DNA of 64,000 bases, from the NCBI RefSeq assembly GCF_001723175.1, contig NC_064655.1, positions 3,472,001 to 3,536,000 on the forward strand. The letters are read 5' to 3'. The notes below the pieces were generated by a model that worked only from the letters and a program-made list of their open reading frames with translations, was not told the DNA's origin and ran no database searches. The DNA comes from Penicillium oxalicum. Its lineage: Eukaryota > Ascomycota > Eurotiomycetes > Eurotiales > Aspergillaceae. This document shows, in pieces, positions 1 through 10,200 of this stretch (positions are counted from its first letter, which is position 1; the number at the start of each line of letters is the position of its first letter). The translations under genes and the position numbers were made by a program.

Positions 1-719
1 CTCCCACCACTGCCCAACATGTCTACCATGACCTGCATGGGCGCATTGATCTCATCCTCGACGGCGGTCCCTCGGGTGTGGGTGTGGAGAGCACCGTCGT
101 CGACGGGCTCTGTCACCCCCCGGCTATTCTCCGCCCCGGTGGCATCGGTCTCGAAGAGCTCCGTAGCTGCCCCGGCTGGGAAGAGGTTACCGTTGCATAC
201 CACGACGGCACGCTGGACGTGAAAGAGATCCCTCGCGCCCCGGGAATGAAATACCGCCACTACTCCCCCAAGGCGCGAGTCGTCCTCTTTGAATCTGGAT
301 CTCAGATCGCGGGTGTGACCCGCCACGTACGGAGAGATCTTGCCGACGGCGCGGTTGGCGCACACAATATCGGCATTGTGCGCACGCGTATGTGGCCTCA
401 GGGACTGGATCTTCTGCCCAGCGATGCGCTGGCCTCGTCCATACGACCGGTTTCTTCGGCCATTGAGCACTTACAGAGCTTCCCCGTTCCCGGCCAGGAG
501 ATGGGCAGCCCAAGCAATCGGACCAAGACCGCATATGACTACCATCTGGGGTCGGACACGGAAGCCATTGCGCATGGACTGTTTGCAGCTCTGCGAGCCC
601 TGGATGAGCTCGATGTGGATGTCATCTATGTCGAAGGCATTCCCGATCGAGATGGGGATCTGGCCGCCGCCGTGATGAATCGTTTGCGCAAAGCAGCCGG
701 GGCTGAGTTGAAGGCGTAG
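1..719 (+). CDS. sua5: Threonylcarbamoyl-AMP synthase Sua5, C-terminal part (5' end outside window)
   Basis: The gene runs in from the left edge; the open frame starts at base 3 and stops with TAG at 717-719. The first visible residues are the end of the YrdC domain (HGRIDLILDGG and GVGVESTVVD, the latter part of the nucleotide/threonine-binding pocket). Next come the Sua5 linker motif PGMKYRHYSPKA and a Rossmann-like C-terminal Sua5 domain of about 130 residues. Sua5 makes threonylcarbamoyl-AMP from threonine, bicarbonate and ATP for the t6A37 modification of ANN-decoding tRNAs; the modification is needed in cytosol and mitochondria. The linker plus C-terminal domain separates true Sua5 from the short YrdC form. 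No intron is seen in the visible part. The identification is firm; the N-terminus cannot be described. Confidence 0.93.
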   Translation, partial: PTTAQHVYHDLHGRIDLILDGGPSGVGVESTVVDGLCHPPAILRPGGIGLEELRSCPGWEEVTVAYHDGTLDVKEIPRAPGMKYRHYSPKARVVLFESGSQIAGVTRHVRRDLADGAVGAHNIGIVRTRMWPQGLDLLPSDALASSIRPVSSAIEHLQSFPVPGQEMGSPSNRTKTAYDYHLGSDTEAIAHGLFAALRALDELDVDVIYVEGIPDRDGDLAAAVMNRLRKAAGAELKA

Positions 720-879
720 AGGCCTGTTTCCCTCTTTCTCACACGCGCACACACACACACTGTCTCCGGAACTCAATCTGCATTCTCTCCCCCCGTCTTT
801 TGTGGTAGGGTGCGCTCATATCCTGTGACCATGTAATCCTCCCTTATGGCGGCTCGTTGAGCCACGTATGCTCGTGCGA

Positions 880-903
880 ATATATATATATATATATATA
901 TAT
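880..903. repeat. TA dinucleotide microsatellite
   Basis: About eleven consecutive TA units lie in the 3' flank of sua5. They are visible directly in the sequence. Confidence 0.95.
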
Positions 904-1270
904 GTTTCCCTCGTCCTATACCAAACGAATAACCTAGTGATTTGGTGTGTGATTCCACTCCACATAGTCTTCAGACTAGGTACTCAATGCGACAATTTCA
1001 CGACCAAAACGGTTGTCTTGCAAGAGAGATAGGAACAGCTATTCCCGCAGTGCGACGGGATGTTTTGCTTTTTTCCCATCTCTGGCTCTCGATTCAGTAA
1101 ATCTCCCCTCACATGCCCATCTACTTTTTCTGAAATTGGAACCTCACACTTTAATCTGGAGTCCCATCCTGTCGACATCCATTTTTCCATCCATCCGACT
1201 CAGTCGGGTCTGCTCCTCCCGGTCTCTTCCAGATGTTGAGGTCCAGTAACCCGTCGCCCTCAGCTCGTCT

Positions 1271-1312
1271 GGTCTGGTCTGGTTCTGGTCTGGTTCTGGT
1301 CTGGTTCTGGTC
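1271..1312. repeat. Short tandem repeat, unit GGTTCTGGTCT
   Basis: A GGTCT start is followed by three near-perfect copies of the 11-mer GGTTCTGGTCT. It is a simple minisatellite, and no function is apparent. Confidence 0.85.
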
Positions 1313-2521
1313 GGAGTGGACTGCCCAGACCCGAGGAACCGTGTAGACGGGCAGCGGGTTAACCCAATTGCACGCCCACGTGGCGACGTTCAAAAAGTCC
1401 CAAACTTTATCAATTCCCGGGCATTTCCATAGTACCTGGGCTAGGTACGATATTGATGAATGCAGATGATTCAGTTGATGGGCACGACTCGTTCAAATTT
1501 GCTTGATGGGAATTGAAAGGAGTGATCAGCGTAGATACAAGATCCAATATTGTCTGCGTGGCAGGTGCATGTCTACTGCCATGAGGCTTTCCATTTTAGT
1601 CTCGATCTCCATTTTTTCCAATTCGGTGTATGCATCGAGTGAATATACATCGCTCTGGACTGTGTAGATGTCCCATTGATCTCTTACCCATCACCGGGGG
1701 GTTTTGTGTCGACTCCATTGATATGGGGTTCATGGAGTATTTTTTTTTCTTTTTTAGTATTTTCCAGCAATGAGATTCTCTAAGAGGTAAGTCTCCCGTT
1801 CCACCGAGTCACCTGCCAGGTCACGGTATGTCAAACTCGGCGGTCGCCGATCCACGATCCACGATCCACAATCCCAAGCAGTATGTTATGCTGTGTTATC
1901 GCGCGTGCTTGAGTTTCAAGCATTCACCCGCTCTGGAGTGGAGGAGACGGGGGAAGAGAGAGGGGTGTTACGATTGACGGTCGGGCGCCAGTGGATCCCC
2001 CCCCTCTCCTTCTCTCTCTCTGATGTCCTAATCCCCCTGGTGATCCGCCCGTTGATTTAAGAGTTTTAGCCTGACTATGTCTCCCCGATGCAGCTTAGAC
2101 TGAATCCGTTGATGACGCAGGGAGCCGAACCCACGAGGACAACCGTGTTTGATTGGGCGTCTTCATAGATACACTTTCCTCCCTTTTCTGAGAGATGCAA
2201 CAAACCAAGAGTCGTGGCTGGGAGGCTGTTGGATGGGTCCCTCCGAGCTGGTTGGAGATATGACTGCCATGGCGGGGTTTGCATCTCTTGTTTATTCTGT
2301 CCCTTTTCTCTCTGTATTTAGTGTGATGACTGGCCGTCCTTGGCAAGCTCGAAGAAGTTTTTCACAATTTCTTGGTTCCCTGCTTCTTTGTACTTGTTGT
2401 TAGCATCTTCCCTTGCGAACGGAAAAGTTGCTCGTCGGGTTCTCCGAAACTCAGTATCCCAGTCTGGCAAGACGACAAAAAACCAACCACACCCTTCTTC
2501 TCGCCCCCGCTGAATCCGACC

Positions 2522-3598
2522 ATGTGTCAATCCCCCCTTCATGACTTCATACACGGTCTCCCCAAGTGTGAGCACCATGTTCACCTGGAAGGCTGTCTCA
2601 CGCCCGAATTGATCTTTCATCTTGCGGAACGCAATGGCATCCAACTTCCCTCTGCGGCCGAAAACCCAGCATACGCATCCATCGCCGCGCTCACGAACCG
2701 CTATGAACACTTCACCTCGCTCGACGACTTCCTCGCCTTCTACTTCGAGGGCATGGCAGTGCTCCGCACGGAAGAAGACTTCACCGACCTGGCCTGGTCA
2801 TACTTCCAAAAAGCGCACGCCGACGGGGTCCACCACGCCGAAGTCTTCTTCGACCCGCAGGTCCACCAAAGCCGCGGCGTAGCCTATGCGACCATCGTCG
2901 CCGGATTCGCCGCGGGATGTAAGCGCGCCGAGACCGAGCTCGGTCTGAGCACAAGGTTGATCATGTGCTTTGTGCGTCATCTCCCCATCGCCTCGGCGCA
3001 GCAGGTCTATGAAGAGTTCTTGACGCACGCGCACTTCGACGCTGGAGTTGTGCACGGACTCGGCTGGTCCTCCTCGGAAGTTGGTCCGCCAAAGGACATG
3101 TTCCGGGAGATTTATGCCTCGGCGGCCGCCAAGGGAATCCCCTTAACGGCGCATGCGGGCGAAGAAGGCGATCCGACGTATATCAGTACTGCGCTAGAAT
3201 TAGGCGCCACGCGCATCGATCACGGCATTCGGTTGATCGAGGATCCGGAGTTGTTGAAGCGAGTTGCGGCGGAGGGGACGTTGCTGACGGTGTGTCCGCT
3301 GTCGAATGTTCGTTTGCGCTGTGTCTCGAGCGTGGAACAGGTGCCGATTCGAAAGTTTTTGGCCAGCGGGGTCAAATTCTCAATCAACAGCGATGACCCG
3401 GCGTATTTTGGTGGGTACATTCTGGATAATTACTGCGCTGTGCAGGAGGCGCATCAGTTGACCGCTATGGAGTGGAGGATTATTGCGGAGAACAGTGTGC
3501 AGGAGAGTTGGATTCCGGATGGGAGGAAGGCTGAGTTGCTGGAGAAGATTGAGGGTCATGTCAAGCAGCACAACTTGGCTGTCTCCACAGCAGCATGA
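2522..3598 (+). CDS. aah1: Adenine deaminase (adenosine/AMP deaminase family)
   Basis: This is an intronless gene of 358 residues. The ATG at 2522 was chosen because the family begins just before the first metal motif; the frame is open further upstream to 2372 but with unrelated, low-complexity sequence. Metal and catalytic motifs of the deaminase TIM barrel are present: HVHLEG (His19, His21), HAGEEG (His211, Glu214), DHGIRL, and SINSDDPAYFGGY (Asp291/Asp292). The short length and the EHHVHLEG start fit the fungal Aah1 branch, which deaminates adenine to hypoxanthine in purine salvage, rather than animal adenosine deaminases. The protein is expected in the cytosol and nucleus. A narrow adenosine specificity cannot be excluded from sequence alone. 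Confidence 0.93.
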   Translation: MCQSPLHDFIHGLPKCEHHVHLEGCLTPELIFHLAERNGIQLPSAAENPAYASIAALTNRYEHFTSLDDFLAFYFEGMAVLRTEEDFTDLAWSYFQKAHADGVHHAEVFFDPQVHQSRGVAYATIVAGFAAGCKRAETELGLSTRLIMCFVRHLPIASAQQVYEEFLTHAHFDAGVVHGLGWSSSEVGPPKDMFREIYASAAAKGIPLTAHAGEEGDPTYISTALELGATRIDHGIRLIEDPELLKRVAAEGTLLTVCPLSNVRLRCVSSVEQVPIRKFLASGVKFSINSDDPAYFGGYILDNYCAVQEAHQLTAMEWRIIAENSVQESWIPDGRKAELLEKIEGHVKQHNLAVSTAA

Positions 3599-4684
3599 GG
3601 CTGGGATGAATCAGGGATCTCCAAAAGTTGTAGGAGTGGATGAGAGAGGGCCTAAGCTTCGCTGGCCATATGGAGAGAAAGTCTCATAATGAGATGTACA
3701 TGATGTATATATGATGATACCCCGTGCGGTGATATTTCAGCATCTATGATGAAATAAGATCTTGATATGGTACCTCCTGGCCTCGACGCACAGTTATGAA
3801 TGTTTTTGATGAGACTTTGAGTTCTGGGACCGTCAAAGGTCTCAAGTGAACCAGATGGGTTGAAAATGGATGAGTAGTGAAACCGATGCGGCAGGATCAA
3901 AACCAGCTGAGAGCTAAGGAGTACCTGTGCCCAACTCACGTGGCTTCGCTAGTATTTCTCTCAGTACTCTTTACACTTCGACGTAGAACATTTCTACCAG
4001 CCCAGGTTGACATTTCTGAGAAAGGACTGACCGAGCCATATGGGCAAGCTGAAATAGTTCTACGAACAGGTATTAATTGATCTCTTGTCATCTTGCTTGT
4101 AAACTCCTTCCCTATGTAGACTTGGTCTGACTTGCGGATGAGAATGCTACAGATACAAGATAGCCAATCTTTATTGGAAACAGTCTCGGATTGTTCGATG
4201 AAAAAGTCCCATTATTTCAAGCTACAGCTGAAGAATCGGCGAGCTATGGTCACATAAAGTGCTTGAATGCCCGGAAATACCATGTCGCTGCTGTTTCATC
4301 CATTAACCAAAGCAAAATGATGGGCAAGTGGAGATACATCACACACGTAGAGAATCAGGATACGGTTTATGGCCTGATAAATCTGGCAGCTAATTCGTGA
4401 TCTCCCACCTGATGCAAATCGGCATGCGCTGACGACCATCATCGAGAGAGCCTGTACGAGTTTCGTGCCCGACCATTTTGATGTCAGGTATCATCAATTT
4501 CGCCTCAAAATCTCTCATCTCTCGCGCGACTCCTCTCACTCCGATTTTGCATTGCCCATCCAGACTCCAAACTCTATTTTTGAGAGCTTTCCACTGCTAC
4601 AAGCTTCCCAACCAACCTCCACAGCCCACCGCTTCGTCACCTCTCTTCTCATCTTTGACGGTTCCAAAGTCTTTCGCCAACAAT
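3599..4684. other. Intergenic region, no supported gene
   Basis: This is the 3' flank of adenine deaminase and the 5' flank of the NIF3-like gene. Open frames such as 3877-4080 and 4191-4400 show no motif or codon pattern that I recognise. The frame of the downstream gene is open from 4478, so an N-terminally longer product is formally possible. Confidence 0.6.
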
Positions 4685-5032
4685 ATGAGCACCTCTTCCG
4701 CTGGGCCTGAACGCTACAAGCTCATCTTCTTCGTGCCACTGGAGCATGTCGAGCAATGTAAGGAGGCCGTCTTTGCGACGGGGGCCGGATGCTTCCCGGG
4801 TGGCAAGTACACCAAGTGCTGTTTTCAAACTCAAGGACAAGGGCAATTTCTGCCCAGTGGTGGCGCCAACCCGGCTATCGGCGCAGTGGGACAGCTTGAG
4901 CGAGTCGAGGAGATGAAGGTTGAGGTGATGTGCGTCGGTCGGTCAATCATGCTGGATGCGGTGCGGGAGCTGATCAAGGCGCATCCGTATGAAGAAGTCG
5001 CATATGAAGTGTACCGGATGGAAGAGGTCTAA
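4685..5032 (+). CDS. Small NIF3/YqfO C-terminal-domain-like protein
   Basis: This is an intronless gene of 115 residues. The body (YKLIFFVPLEHVEQCKEAVF, the Gly-rich turn GAGCFPGGKYTKCCF, then a VEVMCVG strand and the ending AHPYEEVAYEVY) is the PII/CutA-like domain seen at the end or in the middle of NIF3/YqfO proteins. In fungi it commonly occurs alone. The biochemical role is unknown; a trimeric ligand-binding fold is inferred from the family. The start at ATG 4685 gives the usual fungal length. The same frame is open to an ATG at 4478, which would add about 69 Ser/Pro/Arg-rich residues resembling a mitochondrial presequence, so a longer organellar form cannot be ruled out. It lies head-to-tail between adenine deaminase and the complex I subunit, with no functional link visible. 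Confidence 0.82.
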   Translation: MSTSSAGPERYKLIFFVPLEHVEQCKEAVFATGAGCFPGGKYTKCCFQTQGQGQFLPSGGANPAIGAVGQLERVEEMKVEVMCVGRSIMLDAVRELIKAHPYEEVAYEVYRMEEV

Positions 5033-5311
5033 ATCTACGCCCTCTCAAGGGAGAAAATTGTATGCTCTGTAAATAAAGGAATTCATAATTGAACCTCTGA
5101 TCTGAACGACGGATGGTCGAGTGGACGATGGAGATGATGACGGCGATGCGCCAAACTGCATACTGCAGGCGGGAGTAATCTCTCCGTGCTGATTGGTCCA
5201 AAGCCCTCTCAAGGGCACTCCGCCAACTTTCGACTCTTCGCCTTCTCCTCGTTCGATGCTGTCTGCAAGCCTCCGATTCGCATTCAATCCACCACATCCC
5301 TCCTCACCACA

Positions 5312-6344
5312 ATGGCCTCAAAGCTTCTCCCCAGAGCCAGCCGATGGCTGCGCCCATCCTCAATCCCTCAGTACAGATCCTTCTCTGTCGCCCCGCAACG
5401 GCTAAGCGATGCGCTCATGGTGGTATGTCTTTCTGATCTGAGGCCCAACGACCCTGGACTACCTGAGCTCGCCATTGCTCGATTCCCATGCGCATCGGAG
5501 CAGTCAAGCTTGTAAACGAGGCTATGGGGGAGCGAAGCTGACCATTTTCTCCGATCTACACAGCACCGCAACAAGCCCGAGAACAACCCGTCCCTTCCGT
5601 TCAAGTTCTCTGAGCAGAACCTCAAAGTCGTCGATGAGATTCTGAAGCGCTACCCTCCCCAGTACAAGAAGGCCGCCGTGATGCCTCTGCTGGACCTGGG
5701 TCAACGCCAGCACGGTTTCACTAGCATCAGCGTCATGAATGAAGTCGCTCGCATGCTGGAGATGCCCCCCATGCGCGTTTACGAAGTTGCCACTTTTTAC
5801 ACTATGTACAACCGCGAGCCCGTTGGCAAGTACTTTGTGCAGATTTGCACCACCGTAAGTGCCCATTCCCGCTCGATCCTCGCTGAAGCGCGGGTTTTTC
5901 TTTCGTTCCGGTTCCAGAGAGCATTCCCTTCTGACCTGTCTTTTCTTCCGAATCCAGACCCCTTGCCAGCTTGGTGGCTGCGGCTCCGACGCCATCGTCA
6001 AGGCTATCAACGAGCACCTGGGCATCACCCCCGGCCACACCACCGAGGACGGCCTCTTCACTTACATCGAGGTTGAGTGCCTTGGTGCCTGCGTCAACGC
6101 CCCCATGGTTCAGATCAACGACGAGTACTACGAGGACTTGACCCCCGAGTCAATCAAGGCTCTGCTCACTGCTCTGAAGGAGTCTGCTCTTACCGGAGCC
6201 AAGGAGCCTGCTCCCGGCCCCAAGAGCGGCCGCAAGACCTGCGAAAACAGCGCCGGCCTTACCAACCTTCATGAGGTGCCAGAGTGGACCCCCGAGCAGT
6301 TCATGCGCAAGGATGGCGCCCTGGACGGTGAGACCAAGCAATAA
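5312..6344 (+). CDS. nuo-24: NADH:ubiquinone oxidoreductase 24-kDa subunit (NDUFV2/NuoE homologue)
   Basis: Three exons are inferred: 5312-5422, 5564-5854 and 5958-6344, with introns of 141 and 103 bp (donors GTATGT and GTAAGT, both phase 0). The product has 262 residues. Exon 1 encodes an Arg/Ser-rich mitochondrial presequence. The mature part is the thioredoxin-like 2Fe-2S subunit of the complex I N module, which sits beside the 51-kDa FMN subunit in the matrix arm. Cluster ligands are visible: Cys132 and Cys137 (CTTTPC, split by the second intron) and Cys175 and Cys179 (CLGAC). The motif [14 protein letters not shown] is typical of the family. An in-frame ATG at 5186 exists upstream but precedes the presequence and is less likely. 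No defects are seen. Confidence 0.96.
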
Positions 6345-7248
6345 ATGCAGAGTGAGCTTCTTATCTAGCGCAACTTCTTCTTAATCATAGGGCTTTGCCC
6401 GCGGAAAAAAAATCCCCCCTCCCACCAGATCGCCTGCTGCTCCGACTCAGGGAGCCAAGCAGGACGAAACAGGCCCAAAAGAGGGTATTTAGACCGAAGT
6501 GACGCCTCATCGCAACTCTCACATGATGATTCTTTTCCCCACCCCACATGAGAGGCGTTTCATTTACTTGTTTTGTCTACAATGTACAGTATGTGGCTTG
6601 TGGATTGCAGAGAGATCCCAGTCACTAGTTATCGGCGCCAATGCTATGCGAGCAATTCCACGTCCTTTTCCAGTCCTTGTCCGTCCTCTCTTCTGCCCCA
6701 TGTACATTTCTCATACAGACTGTAGGTGAATCGCGCCAATTGTACAATGATCGTTTGGACCGGAGCTCAGCAGCCCTGGGCTCCCCCCTCCCTCCTCCCC
6801 GAAGCCTGTCTCTGGTACAGAGTTGTCATCGCCTTTACACGAGAATGATAAAGTTCTTGCTCCTGCGACGCCGCGGTCGTACTTTGCCCATGCTATCGAA
6901 ATTTCGGGCGACAATAGAAGAGATGGGGAAAAACAACAAGAAGAGTTGTCCGAATTATGAAAGAAATCTAAAAACAAAAGGAAAAATCATCTCGAAGATC
7001 TTTGACAAACAGAAACAAAAAAGAAACCGCTAATCAAATTGTTGAAAAAAAAAGAAAACAAAACAAAACAAACAAAAAAACCAACACGAAGAAGGAAAGA
7101 CAAAAGGAAAGAAACTACGAACGGGAGAAAGAAAGAAAAAAAAAGGCAGAAAGAAGAAACAACCACCGAGGAACTGGCCATCGGCCGCGTCGACAGTTCT
7201 CCGTCACCAGCTTCTTCGGAAAAAAAGCGGAAGCTGGCAGACTTTGAA
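6345..7248. other. Convergent intergenic region with A-rich purine tract
   Basis: This stretch separates the 3' ends of nuo-24 (+) and the DNMT5-like gene (-). From about 6900 to 7165 the + strand is strongly A/G-rich with runs of AAAAC and AAAGAAA, which breaks up any protein-coding reading. Open frames here consist of Lys/Arg or Phe/Ser runs and are compositional artefacts. It probably holds the two 3' UTRs. Confidence 0.6.
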
Positions 7249-10200
7249 CTAAAACGAGCTGTCTTGACCCGCGCTGCCCCAGGAACCGAAGTCGAGGGTG
7301 TCGCCCTTACATGTCTTGTCGGATGGCCGTACCTGGGCCGGCTCGACTTGCCGAACGAACCCTTCGCGTTCTACCACGACGGTGCCGGTCCTCTCTTGGA
7401 AGACGTTGATTTCGACCGTCTCCCGCGCCAGCAAGTGGTAGACGTGGACAGTACGCTCTTGTCCATACCGGCGACATCGGCCAATCGCTTGAGCCATGCT
7501 CGACGCCCAGTCATGTTGGGTGGAGGTCAAGAGGGGCGAAAGGAAGAGGACGTGATTGGCAAGTTGCAGGTTTCTGGCGATGACAAGTCAGTATCGATCT
7601 CGTTAACGACTGAGGCGAAAGAAAGGTGAATCTGAAGGCGATACTCACAATCCCGCAGCCATCACGCTACCCAGGCGCAAAATCAGCACCTTGGGACCGG
7701 GAGATTTCTTCTTCTCCTCGGCAGACTCCTTGCTCTCGCCGTCCGCAGCTCGTTTGGTGGCCCTGGGTGGTCCGGTTGCCCCTGGTGGCTGCTGTGGGAC
7801 GGACTTGTCCTTTGCCTTGACAAAGTCCGTGATGGCCGCCGACGAAGCCGTCTTGGCCATGCAGTGCTGGATTCCGGCAGCACTGAGAGCGCGGGATGCC
7901 TGTGTCATGACATCCTCGTACTGCACAAACAGCACGGCCTTCTCATCATCGGGAATGGCCTTGATGATGTCGACCATGCTGTTGAGCTTGCTACTCTTCT
8001 GGGTAGCACGGGCGTCTTGCACCGCCTGTCCACTCACGTGCGATGAGAGAGGAGCACTCGCGTGGCATTGAGGAACCACGCAGACCCGATCTCTATCCGC
8101 AGGCTCACTTGCGAGGGCAGCGCAGTCCAAGCAGAGGGAGTGCCCACAGTTGAGGAGGACGACCGTGTTCAACTCGGCCAACTGGCTTGCCTCGCAACGG
8201 TCACACCAGCCCCACCGTTGTCTTGTCAGGGTTTCGATGGCGTCGAAGAAACGTAACTCTCGGCGGGAGTCGACAATCTTTCGAATCAATTTCCACGCCT
8301 CACTCATGGAATCTCGAACAATCCGGTTGTGTCGCCAGACGGTGAGCCGATGCTGGTAGTCGAGGTCCCATGCGTTGCGTCCTGAAGCAGTCGTCATTGA
8401 CTGTGACTGGGCAATGTGCTCGGTGGCCGCTTTCCTCAGCTGAGCTTCTTGTGCCTGTGTTGGTTGAAGCCCTTTCAATTTGCTCCGTATCATGGTCAAG
8501 AGGTTATCTCCTCCACTTTTGGGTAGCCATTCGGGTTGAGTCTGCCAGACTTCAAGCAAAAGCTGTTCAACCGACTGTGCCGTGTCGACATCGCCTACTC
8601 TTTCATCACGCCATGCCGTACCCTCGGCGATCTGCATATCGGAATCGCCGTTCAGACTGAAGAATGTATTCTCACGCTTTTTCGCGCTGAGCCATTTGTG
8701 CTCAACTAATGAAAGGAGAACGGTCTTCAGCGCCGTCTCCAGCTTGTCCAAAATTGCTTCGCCCGTGTGCGTTTGGACATGAACCCATTTGGTGCATTCC
8801 TCCTCACTCCATGGATTTTCAGATACGCCAGATACGGCAATGCATTTGAGAAGTGCCTCCCCCGGGGACTTGCTCTTTGCAACAATTGAATTCATGGTCA
8901 TTTGCGCTGCACTGAGATGGGCCCCGGGTACTTTACGAATCATGCCCGCGGTTGCGACGAAATGGTCATAAAGTGCATGATATATCTCGGACTCTTGACT
9001 GGAAAGGCCTGAAAGCTTGACGTGGCTTTCTATGGGGATGGCACTCACGTCGGCTATGTTTTGACGAGCGAAGCGGTCTAAAAATTCTTGCGCCAGTCTG
9101 CGGCGATTTTCATACCAGGCCATACTCCGAGGAGGTTGGTGCGTCTCGAAAGCCTCTCGCGCGGTCTGCCGGCGACGGCTCGCCTTCAACCGGGCATTCG
9201 CGGTGGGGCAATCGCCGTCATCATCAATACCAAGGTGAATACCCAGGTGGCGTGCGATGTCCTTGACATCGGCGAACTCATCAAGCGCGGGGGTCCCCGA
9301 CAGAATCCATCTCGAACGGGCTTCCAGCGAGAGAATGGGCAGGTTGCGCTCTTCGCGAGAGTAGGTATATTCGTCCACCACGACTCTGTTGAATTTAAAT
9401 GCGTGGAGTGGGAGGCCTTGCATGTCTTCCATTGAGGCAGTCTGATGGCCGTGTGGAGCAGGAATATTGAAGTGCTTCCTGTCATCCCAGGCCTTCTTTG
9501 GCTTGCCACGAGCCGCTGCAGACTTTTCGCGCTTGGCCTTCTTCCGCGCGGTCTTGGGATCAGGTTGCGCTTTATTGTCCGCTTCGTCTGGAGGATTGTT
9601 TTCTTTTTCACTTTCGTCCGAGGAGTCATCATCGGGAGCGACTGGCTGCTGCAGAGCTCGCAAGTGCGCAGGAAGCTCAGCTTTGGCGGCCGATGCCGTG
9701 GAAGATGGAGTCGAAGAGAGGGTCAAAGACGAAGGGCGCCAAGGGCCATGGGCAGATGCATCAGCAGTGGCAGCAGATTTTGTTGATCGTTCACCAGAAG
9801 AGTGATTTCCGGACGAAACAGCTTCCTTGGCAGACGCGCGTAGTTGGGCCTGGTGAGCCACAAAGGCTGCACCGCGCAGTCGACGTGAAGGCACATAGGT
9901 TGAATTTGCCTGTGTCTGTCGAACATTCAATCTCCGAGACCATAGATCTCTGAGATATGCTTCAGGTCCCTCGTCCTGCAAGACTTGCACCAGTTGGCGA
10001 AGAGATCTACAGGCATCGGTGAACCAGCTGTCGGAATTTCGGCCCGCCTGATTAGGCGCTTTGGGTGTACCCGTGAAGTAGCGCATGTTTTGATAGTAGG
10101 TGGAGCCATGGAAGATCGACCAAGGAATCAAAATGATATCTGCTTCGCGGATTTGCTTCACTGAGACGTTGTTGAGAGCCTTTTGAGTGCCCAGGCGCAG

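Larger units (their letters stand above)
720..2521. other. Intergenic region between sua5 and adenine deaminase, with simple repeats
   Basis: I see no coding sequence here. Small open frames on both strands lack family motifs and are not supported. The stretch holds a CA run near 746-760, a TA microsatellite (880-903), an 11-bp tandem repeat (1271-1312) and a pyrimidine-rich T tract near 1740-1757. The several hundred bases before 2522 probably carry the promoter and leader of the adenine deaminase gene. Confidence 0.6.

Noticed and set aside
7002..7247. Lys/Arg/Asn-rich frames in the A-rich tract
   Set aside because: These are compositional runs of AAA/GAA/AAC between two convergent genes, with no homology features.
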